Assembly (NCBI GenBank): GCA_023807065.1 | Contig: JAJJLU010003922.1 | Span: 1 to 24,356, forward strand | Source of the DNA: Isotricha intestinalis | Taxonomy: Eukaryota; Ciliophora; Litostomatea; Vestibuliferida; Isotrichidae | Direction: 5' to 3' | DNA length: 24,356 nt | Part shown: positions 17,209 to 24,356 of the stretch, piece by piece | Numbering within the stretch: position 1 is the first letter of the stretch | How the letters are laid out: every line of letters begins with the position of its first letter | The notes under the pieces: generated by a model | What the model saw: the letters and a program-made list of their open reading frames with translations, nothing else | Databases searched by the model: none | Told to the model about the DNA's origin: nothing | Translations under genes and position numbers: made by a program

Positions 17209-18101
17209 AAAAGTATATTTTAGATTATTCATTAGTTTATTTTTAAAAAATGAATTTTAAATTTTAATTTTTGTTTTATTTCTTTATTAATTTATTGTTT
17301 AGTTATTTAATTGGAATAATTAAAATGTATAATTTAAGAAATTATATTTCATATGTTTTAAATGTAAAAATATGAAATATTTGAATTTGTTTTGTGAGAA
17401 GAAAATGTGTTTGAAAGATTAATGAGCGTTGATAGAATAAAAATTAAAGATTTAATCATAAAAGAAAAAGTGAAAAATTAATGTCTAAAAAGGTAATATA
17501 AAGAAGTCTTTTTTTTTAAAAATAATTCTTCAATTAAAAGAATTTTTATTTTTTAAAAAGAGATTATTCAATCATTGTTATAATAAGTATATATTACAAT
17601 GAAATTAATAATAAAGAAGATTTTATATAGTCATGTAATATAAAATTTATAAATTTGAAGATGAAAACAAATTTAATATTGAAAAAGAATAACTGTTTTT
17701 AAGGTAAAGAAAATAAATTTAATGTAAAGATTCATCAAACCATTAAATTCAACAACAGATTTAAATATAAAATTGTTTCTTTTTTTATCAAACATCTAAA
17801 TATTTCCTTATTCAATTTTAAATTTAATTTCTTATATTAAAACATGTCATTCTTGTCATTAAGAAAATTATTGAACTATTTAAAAAATTATTTTTTGTTT
17901 GAGGAAATTAATCTTTGAATCAAAAAATACTTTTTAGTAAGCATTCAATTTTTTTAAAAAAAAATTTGACAAATAAATTCAAATTAAAATTTTTTTTAAT
18001 TAAAACCATAATTAAAAAAATAAACAAAAATTCTTAAAATTTATTATTTAATTTAAGAATAATTAAAGAAAGAAAATTTGAAAAAATATTTTTAAAAAAA
18101 A
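17209..18101. other. AT-rich spacer with an inverted repeat and weak coding relics
   Basis: No intact gene is visible in 893 bp. An 11-bp perfect inverted repeat lies at 17344-17380. On the plus strand, a 27-codon stretch (17398-17478, EENVFERLMSVDRIKIKDL) preceded by TGA, and a 41-codon stretch (17703-17825, with FNVKIHQTIKFNNRFKYK), have mild coding character but differ in frame and are separated by stops. They may be debris of one dead gene. The last 200 bp are A/T runs leading to the next gene. Confidence 0.4.
17344..17380. repeat. 11-bp perfect inverted repeat
   Basis: ATATTTCATAT at 17344-17354 is mirrored by ATATGAAATAT at 17370-17380 with a 15-base spacer. It lies about 135 bp after the Piercer-like stop codon, so it could be a 3'-UTR hairpin, but low sequence complexity makes chance plausible. 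Confidence 0.6.
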
Positions 18102-19394
18102 ATGTACACTAATAATAAAATAAATTCTTTCAGTAATGCAAAAAGAATATATTTAACAGGTAAAACTGAAAATACAAAAGAAGATAATTTTTTACCTCAA
18201 ATTCAAAAAATAAATGATAGTTTAGAAGAAGAAAAGAACGATGAAAAAATAATTAATATCTTTAAATCAATTCAAACATTATGGGATGACTTAGGTGTTT
18301 CAAGCGAATATAAAAATAAATTTGAAAATTACATTTTTAATTTAAACGAAGAAGAAATTTTTCACTATTTAAATTTTGAAAAAATAAATTTAAAAAGATA
18401 TAAAGAAAATATAGTAAAATTATCAAAAGAAATTAATATTAGAGAAAATAATATAAAGAACTTAAAAGAATTAGATGAATTTATTGACAAAAATTATAGA
18501 AGAGAAAATAAACAATTGACTCAATCTCTTATTAAAAATTTAGAGAGAATAATAAATCAGTTAAGAATAACATCAATAAATATTATAAATTATATGAATA
18601 CAATTCAAGAAATTTCTTCGTTTAGGATTTTAAAAGGAAAATATACTTTAAATAAAATGAAAAAAGATTTTTTATATAATAAGGATTATTTAAAGAAAAT
18701 GATATTTGATTTAGATTTTTTAAAAAATTCTAATTTGTTTTTTTATTTTAAAACTTCACCAAAAACCCAAATTGATACTTTTTTTACTTTTTTTTCTGAA
18801 AGTTTTATAATAGGTAAAGATTTATTAAAAGGAATTTATCAGGCAAAATACATTTTAATGGAAAATAATTTATTTAATGCAATTCATCAAGATAAAAAAA
18901 AGATTTTTGAAAAAAAACTTAATTTAAATTGTTTAAATAATTCTTTTAATTCTTCAAAGAAACAAAATAGTTTATCTTTACAAGAAAAAAAAAATATAGA
19001 TTTAAAAGCATCAAAAACTTTTTCTTTAAATTCTTCAATAAATAATAAAAAAACAATTGAAAAAAAATCTTTTGTTAAAAATTTAAGAAAAATTAAAATT
19101 GAGAAAGAAGATAATTCTAAAGAAGATGAAGAAATAAAATTATTTAATGAATTTATTAATAAAAAGGAAAAAGAAATAGAAAAAATTAAAAAAGAAGAAA
19201 AAATGAAAAAGAAATTACATAAAGAGGAAGAAAAAAAATTAAATTTAAACGAAGAATTAAGAAAAATAATTGAAGAAGAGATTAAAAAATATAAAGATTA
19301 TGATTTAATCGCACAAAGAGCTAAAATTATTGTTGATGATTTATTTTATAAAAATAAATATTTAATAAAAGAAAATATATTTTTAAAGAAATAA
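18102..19394 (+). CDS. coiled-coil protein with a PRC1/MAP65-like N-terminal motif
   Basis: The 430-residue protein has no confident family. Residues 56-66, SIQTLWDDLGV, and the following helix ending EINIRENNIKNLKELDEF (110-127) recall the start of PRC1/MAP65/Ase1 microtubule-bundling proteins, where an LW..LG[IV] motif precedes a long coiled coil. The same motif also occurs in other protist coiled-coil proteins. A middle block (about 173-215; GKYTLNKMKKDFLYNKDYLK and FDLDFLKNSNLFFYF) looks conserved and helical. Then comes a Ser/Asn/Lys-rich linker (about 260-330) and a strongly charged Lys/Glu coiled coil (about 330-410). No signal peptide or membrane span is seen. A cytoskeletal or ciliary role is inferred from architecture only. 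It is convergent with the membrane protein gene, 175 bp apart. Confidence 0.8.
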   Translation: MYTNNKINSFSNAKRIYLTGKTENTKEDNFLPQIQKINDSLEEEKNDEKIINIFKSIQTLWDDLGVSSEYKNKFENYIFNLNEEEIFHYLNFEKINLKRYKENIVKLSKEINIRENNIKNLKELDEFIDKNYRRENKQLTQSLIKNLERIINQLRITSINIINYMNTIQEISSFRILKGKYTLNKMKKDFLYNKDYLKKMIFDLDFLKNSNLFFYFKTSPKTQIDTFFTFFSESFIIGKDLLKGIYQAKYILMENNLFNAIHQDKKKIFEKKLNLNCLNNSFNSSKKQNSLSLQEKKNIDLKASKTFSLNSSINNKKTIEKKSFVKNLRKIKIEKEDNSKEDEEIKLFNEFINKKEKEIEKIKKEEKMKKKLHKEEEKKLNLNEELRKIIEEEIKKYKDYDLIAQRAKIIVDDLFYKNKYLIKENIFLKK

Positions 19395-19569
19395 ATTTAT
19401 TTATAAAAGATTTAAGCATAATTTATTTTCATAAATAAGATTATTTTTCAATAAAGTTTTTAAGTAAAATTAATTTTCTTTTTGATTAAGATTAAATACA
19501 AAAGATTTTTTCATTGATTTCATTCAATTATTTTTTAAACAATTTATTATTTATATAATATTAAAGAAA

Positions 19570-21189
19570 CTATTTTTTCAATATATCAAGAAAATCACTT
19601 CCTTTATTATCTCCAGCTAAATACATATTAGAATTAAATAAAATAGTAGAATTTGCCATTTTAGACACATCTTTAATTTCATTATTATTTAAATTCATTA
19701 AAATTAATTTATTTTGTGATACCCATTTTTCAGAAATATTTTGTGATTTTAAAATAGTTTTTATTCTTTCAATATCCATAAACAGTTTCGAAACTTCAAC
19801 ATAATCAATATACTTTAATAATTCTCTCAAAGCAAATTGATATTCTTTATAATTATTTTTTGTTTCAGATTTACAAAAACAAAGAATTAATTTAAGAGCT
19901 TTACAAAAACCAATATCAATTTTATAATAATATAATTTACTAGATTTTATTTCCTGACCTAAATCACAAATATTATTATTTGGTAATTTAATTGGTAAAC
20001 ATAAAACTGATTTTTTTTGTTTTTTATTTTTTGACGAATTATCATTAATATTACTAATTTTTTTTTCCAAATTAAGAAAAGGTTGAATTTTAAAAAGAGA
20101 TTTTTCTTTTAAAACTGATTCACTACTAAAAGTGAAAACTTCATTTATTATCTTCATTTCAATATATCTGTGTTTATGAAAAGTAGATAATACAATTGCA
20201 ATAATACTTAAACCAGAATATAAACCTCCAATTGAAGCTCCAATTTCTTGAATTTTAATATATCTTCTATAATATTTATCAACAGTAAAAGAAGGACAAA
20301 CCATAATTGAACTTATTATTCCATTATCTAACACAGAAATTATATCTGTTGTTGTTATATCATGTTTAGTTGCAATTTCAGTATTTTGATTTGAAAAAAT
20401 AATATTATTTTCACTATGAATTTCTAAAGGAGAAAAATAAATATACATTTTTTTATTCATAAGAACATCAAACATTATATAAGTATCTTCAGTCACATAT
20501 TGAATTGGATTTGAATAATTATTAAAATCAACATATGAAGAAACATATGTTATTTGTAACCATCCTTTTTGAATTAAATCATCAATTTCTTCTTCTGTTT
20601 TACAAGTAATATTTGAGTCAGTTGAATTTCTACATTTTGCAATATAAAAAGCTAAATTTCCATAAAATTCTGTTCCATATTTTCCACCTATAATTATTGG
20701 TTCTGAATAATTATAACAATTATAATTTATTAAACCTGTACTATTAAATCTATTATCAACACCGAATTCTTTAAATAAAGGAAAAACATTACTACAATTC
20801 ATAAAGTCTAAATCGATTATTTCTATTTTTATATCACCATTTATTGTAATTGTTCTTTCATAAGTTGCTATTAAAGTAGCAATTGAAGGATCGTTTATTA
20901 ATTGATAATTTTTATCTCTAAATGCAATTGTAAATAATAATTCTTTAGAATTTAATGTCATATTTGTTGTCATTGAGGAAAGAAATTTTGCATAGTTAAC
21001 TGAAGGTTTTGAATGATTTAATAATTCAAGTAATAATGTTACTGAAAGACAAATACTTGCTATATTTATTAACAAAGATAATACAATTCCTAAAGGAAAA
21101 TGAATATTTCTTCTTCCGTGAAATAAAAATTGAAATGGACTTTTTAATGTATCTTGAACTTCTAACAAATCAATTATTCTTGATTTCAT
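19570..21189 (-). CDS. two-span membrane protein of a ciliate-type family
   Basis: The 539-residue protein has a short cytoplasmic start (with FQFLFHGRRNIHF), TM1 at about 32-57, a lumenal or extracellular domain (about 60-310) with five cysteines (132, 158, 186, 196, 298) and several N-glycosylation sequons (for example Asn76, Asn131, Asn188, Asn193), then TM2 at about 316-337, and a 200-residue cytoplasmic tail. The segment just before and into TM2, YYRRYIKIQEIGASIGGLYS, fits a Y.R.Y.KIQ.I.A.IGG pattern I associate with large families of two-span proteins in ciliates. The function of that family is not established to my knowledge. The tail ends SDFLDILKK, whose KK could act in ER retrieval. 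It stops with TAG. It is divergent from the FISUMP-like gene. Confidence 0.82.
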   Translation of the reverse strand: MKSRIIDLLEVQDTLKSPFQFLFHGRRNIHFPLGIVLSLLINIASICLSVTLLLELLNHSKPSVNYAKFLSSMTTNMTLNSKELLFTIAFRDKNYQLINDPSIATLIATYERTITINGDIKIEIIDLDFMNCSNVFPLFKEFGVDNRFNSTGLINYNCYNYSEPIIIGGKYGTEFYGNLAFYIAKCRNSTDSNITCKTEEEIDDLIQKGWLQITYVSSYVDFNNYSNPIQYVTEDTYIMFDVLMNKKMYIYFSPLEIHSENNIIFSNQNTEIATKHDITTTDIISVLDNGIISSIMVCPSFTVDKYYRRYIKIQEIGASIGGLYSGLSIIAIVLSTFHKHRYIEMKIINEVFTFSSESVLKEKSLFKIQPFLNLEKKISNINDNSSKNKKQKKSVLCLPIKLPNNNICDLGQEIKSSKLYYYKIDIGFCKALKLILCFCKSETKNNYKEYQFALRELLKYIDYVEVSKLFMDIERIKTILKSQNISEKWVSQNKLILMNLNNNEIKDVSKMANSTILFNSNMYLAGDNKGSDFLDILKK

Positions 21190-21447
21190 TTTTTATTTTT
21201 TATAATTTTTAATTTAATAATATTTATTTCTATTAATTTCTTATTTTTTTCTTTATTGATAGTATATTTTTTTTTAAAATTGTAAAAGGACTGATAAAAT
21301 AAACAAAAAAAATATATTTAATAAAAATGAATGATTGTTATTCATAATTTTTTATATAATTATGAAGGTAAAATTCTTTATTTATATATAATTAAATACA
21401 ATAAATATAAATGAATATCATTATGATAATTATATTAAATCTTTAAA
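21190..21447. promoter_or_regulatory. divergent promoter region between two membrane-protein genes
   Basis: This 258-bp A/T-rich interval separates the start codons of the two-span membrane protein (minus) and the FISUMP-like membrane protein (plus). Both are surface or secretory proteins, so shared control is possible. No specific site was recognised. Confidence 0.4.
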
Positions 21448-23728
21448 ATGAAAATATTAATCATAGTATTATTAAAAATCCTTTTTCCTTCTTTCAAATC
21501 AAAATACTGTCCTTTAACTATACAAAAACCACCTTCAACAATAAAATTAAATTCTTCATTTACTTTAGACCCAATATCTTTAAATGGACAAAATTACACA
21601 AGAATTTTAATAGGAACCAAAAATATTTTAAAAGAGCCTAAAAGAGTAGGAGGAACAAGTTCAATATATTCAAATTCTTATTGTCCCAAAAATTTTAAAG
21701 TCCCTTTAAAATCTGATTATGAAGAAATATTAAATTATCTTGGTTCTTCTTCATATCAATATTTAACAACTAATTTAGGAATAGAAAAAAATAAATATTA
21801 TGCAACTAATACAAAAGGAACTGGTGGTACATTTCATAAAGTATCAATGTACATCGAAAATGAATCAATTGTTCTTAAAGAATATGATTGTAGTAGTGGA
21901 TGTTTTATTTTATGTGTTTTAGATACTTCCCTTGTTAAAGTTAATATTAATAATGGATTGGATTTTCAAGTTGGAAAAGAAGGAGTTTTCAATCTTACTA
22001 GTGAGATTGTTAAAGGAAGTCTATGGAGATATGAAGGTAATAATAAAAAAATTATTAATGGAAATAATGGAATTGCCAGTTTTAGTCAAAGTGGATTTAA
22101 TTATATTGAATTATGGTATGTTGATGCTGATAGTAATACTAATTATACTTGTTATGATATTTTCGTTGAAAAAAAAGAAGTTTCACAATCTCAACTTTAT
22201 TCCAGTGATAAATTTAAAATATTTAATTCTACTTTTCAATGTAATCACAATCCTAGTCTTCATTTTTCATATTCTAATGTTCCTTTATCTCCAAGAAGAG
22301 ATGGAGGATATTATATATTTTACACAAATACAACTTTCAATTTACATGTTCTTTCATATGATAAAAGCGATAAACTCATTAAAGAACTTGATACAGGATA
22401 TAAAGGTTATCCTATTGACATTACTTCAACTGATTATGGTTTTGTTCTTTACATTCGAGATAAAAATGATACAAATTATTCTTTTTTAGTTTTATATAAA
22501 AAAGATTTTACAAAATATAAAGAAGTCACTGTAATGCATAATACTTTAACTGATACATCAATTGATGCAACTTCAGAAACACAATTAATATATGGTACAT
22601 CAAGTGGTGGATTACAATTTGGAATGAGATATATGTATCGTCCAGACAGTGGAAAATTATTTTATAGTAGAGGAAGAATTTTCCTTATTTTCAGTCATTA
22701 TAATTATTTTTTAGATAGTGGTGGACATACAGGAGATACAGTTGTAACTTTTAATGATAAATTAAGTAATGAAGATTTTGGTTGTAATTGGGGTTCTTCT
22801 CATAGTTTAATTCAAAGTGTAACAACTGATTCAAAATATTTTTGGACTGTTGCTTTAGGAGATGCTTATCCAGAAGGTGTTTGCGTAATGTATACTTCAA
22901 AAAGTGAACTTACTTCATATTATGATGCAGTAAATAAGAAATATCATTCAAGAAAATATTCTTATAATAAAAACTTATTGGTTATAAAAGGAACTCATTC
23001 TGGAGGTGCATATGGTAAAATCGGTGGAATAATGTATTTTAAAAAATATGGAATATATGCTGTTGTGTTTTCAAATACTAATGATCCAAATACAAACAGA
23101 CATGGAATTTATTTATTATCTTGGAAATTTGAAAATTCAATTACAAAGAATGAAACAAAAACTTTAGTTTCATTAGATTCATCTAAAGATGTTAATCAAG
23201 TAAGATCAGGTAGATTAGGTGAGGATTATATTGTTATTCTTTTATAATGAATCTAATGGAGCATCAAGTATATATCCTGGGTCTTTAAAGAAAGGAAGTA
23301 AACCTAAAGTTTATATTTATCATATTGGTCAAGGTAACTTTATAGTTAATGGAAAATCAGTTGATGAAATGGGATTAAGTAATAATAATTTATTTATGTC
23401 TTCTAATGAAGATATGAGAACATTTGATGATGGAGTTTTAATTTGGGCTTCTGTTGGTTCTGATGGGAAAATATATGTTAATAAATTAGGAGAGCAAAGA
23501 TTAAGTGAAAAAGATGATGATATTACTATTGATTTAGATGATTTAGATTTGAAAGAAGAAATGCAAAATGATAATGGAAAAACAGTATTTAAATGGATTA
23601 TTTGGATAGTGATTATTGTTGTGATAATATTAGTAGTAGTGTTTTTATTAATGAAATGGAAAAAATTTGGATCAAAAAGAGAAATTGCATATAAGTCTGA
23701 AATAAACCTTATTTCACAAATTTATTAG
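21448..23728 (+). CDS. type I membrane protein with FISUMP-like domain and beta-rich ectodomain, split by a +1 frame change
   Basis: The first frame (599 codons, to TAA at 23245-23247) opens with a signal peptide (about 1-18). A FISUMP-like domain follows (about 41-160): DPISLNGQNYTRILIGTK, then YCPKNFKVPLKSDYEEIL (78-95) and the closing GCFILCVLD (151-159), equivalent to the family's YCP.GWR.PT..E, and G..VRCV.D. Next is a PKD-like beta segment (about 163-240) and a long region of propeller-like repeats (about 250-599). One base out of frame, coding continues without a break of sense (YNESNGASSIYPGSLKKG) through an acidic stretch to one membrane span (FKWIIWIVIIVVIILVVVFL) and a short basic tail ending at TAG. 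A signal peptide at one end and a lone anchor at the other show that both frames form one protein. FISUMP domains are known mainly from Bacteroidetes and Fibrobacter. Function is unknown; surface recognition is plausible. Confidence 0.75.
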
Positions 23729-24053
23729 GTTATGAGGTTAAATTGTAATGAAAAATTTTAATTTTTAAAAATAAAATTATATTCATCAATACAAGTTAAA
23801 AATTAAGGAAATGCAAATATATTAGATATAATATTTTAATTTAATTATTATGAGAATTAAATAAAATTATTGAGAATAAAATATTGGATTAATGATTTAT
23901 ATAAATATATCTCATTTCATAATAATATTAAAAGAATTAAAAAAATATAATATTGATTTCTTTCACAATATCTCTAAAAAACAAATAAATAAAAAAATTC
24001 TAAATTTCCTAATATTAAAACCATATAAAAAAAAAAATTAGTTCATAAACCTA
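23729..24053. other. AT-rich spacer between convergent genes
   Basis: This 325-bp interval lies between the 3' ends of the FISUMP-like gene and the amidase-like gene. It consists of A/T runs and presumably both 3' UTRs. Nothing else is visible in it. Confidence 0.7.
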
Positions 24054-24356
24054 TTACCCTGTAAAATGAATCCATTCAAAATATTGTTTTTTTCTATAAG
24101 AAGTATAAGCAACATTATAAGCAGGAGGAGAATGTCCAGTAACCAAAGCATTTTTTCCTCCAGAAGTAACAATCATAGCATGATTTTTATCAGAGTTGCA
24201 TCTTCCCTCATGTAAAATAACTACATCTCCTTTTTCAATATAATCAGGAGGAGGTAATTGTTTTCCACATTCGCTTTTCCACTTATATTTATTTTTCAAA
24301 CATTTTCCAAGTGAATTTGCTCCGAGAATTACACCACAACTTCTTACTTCACATCT
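24054..24356 (-). CDS. amidase-like (putative cell-wall hydrolase) protein, 3' part
   Basis: The frame is open from the window edge (24356) to a TAA at 24056-24054, giving the last 100 residues; the N-terminus and any signal peptide lie outside. No internal ATG need be the start: the codon at 24299-24297 is TTG and coding-like sequence continues upstream of it (RCEVRSCGVILGANSLGKC). Visible features are ECGKQLPPPDYIEKGDVVIL, then KNHAMIVTSGG with the likely catalytic His, and ALVTGHSPPAYNVAYTSYR. This layout (GDV..., then HA.IVT, then a HS/HT.. motif) matches the putative amidase (amidase_6) and NlpC/CHAP-like cysteine peptidase folds, which often cut peptidoglycan peptides. The catalytic Cys would lie upstream or at the window edge. 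In a bacterium-eating protist a role in digesting prey walls is plausible, but this is inference. Confidence 0.5.
   Translation of the reverse strand, partial: RCEVRSCGVILGANSLGKCLKNKYKWKSECGKQLPPPDYIEKGDVVILHEGRCNSDKNHAMIVTSGGKNALVTGHSPPAYNVAYTSYRKKQYFEWIHFTG

Noticed and set aside
21932..22489. 185-codon frame overlapping the FISUMP-like gene
   Set aside because: It is an out-of-frame shadow: Ile/Leu-rich with no motif, while the main frame has a signal peptide, domain motifs and glycosylation sites.
24054..24299. Taking codon 24299-24297 as the start of the amidase-like protein
   Set aside because: It is TTG, and the frame continues upstream with Cys-bearing, protein-like sequence to the window edge, so the gene is simply cut by the window.
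1..24356. CRISPR array, insertion sequence, prophage or operon
   Set aside because: There are no regularly spaced repeats, no transposase or phage genes, and gene order and protein families are eukaryotic.

Overview
The window looks like nuclear DNA from a very AT-rich, ciliated or flagellated protist; a ciliate using the standard genetic code is my best inference. Coding regions are by eye roughly four-fifths A/T and the spacers more so. Genes are long, mostly single-exon frames that alternate strands, start with ATG after an A-rich leader, and end in TAA (nine) or TAG (two), with no in-frame stops. Several proteins point to cilia: a PTPDC1-type phosphatase, a Piercer-type microtubule inner protein and coiled-coil proteins. 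The two-span membrane protein resembles a family expanded in ciliates. A FISUMP-like domain and an amidase-like fragment, both better known from bacteria, would fit a bacterivore such as a gut ciliate. That assignment is inference; no rRNA or tRNA gene was found to confirm it.

Layout. 1-639: AT-rich spacer with weak coding-like debris. 640-4533 (-): P5B-type ATPase (ATP13A family). 4766-6493 (+): coiled-coil protein of unknown function. 6698-8722 (+): BFR1-like RNA-binding coiled-coil protein with a long Lys/Glu tail. 8883-11024 (+): PTPDC1-like dual-specificity phosphatase. 11025-14166: a 3.1-kb interval without an intact gene but with several decayed coding stretches. 14167-14850 (+): jacalin-like lectin. 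14851-15739: AT spacer. 15740-16885 (-) and 16939-17208 (+): a divergent pair only 53 bp apart, a basic protein with a C-terminal Cys cluster and a Piercer-like protein. 17209-18101: spacer with weak relics. 18102-19394 (+): coiled-coil protein with a PRC1/MAP65-like N-terminal motif. 19570-21189 (-): two-span membrane protein. 21448-23728 (+): large type I membrane protein with an N-terminal FISUMP-like domain, split by a +1 frame change near its C-terminus. 24054-24356 (-): 3' part of an amidase-like gene that runs off the window.

How the genes fit together. There is no operon logic; these are housekeeping and cell-structure genes. The phosphatase, the Piercer-like protein and probably one or both coiled-coil proteins plausibly serve cilia or centrosomes. 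The last three genes (two membrane proteins and a hydrolase) look like surface or secretory functions. The most notable observations are the FISUMP-containing membrane protein with its frame break, and the decayed genes in 11.6-13.9 kb. I did not find a convincing new multi-gene system.
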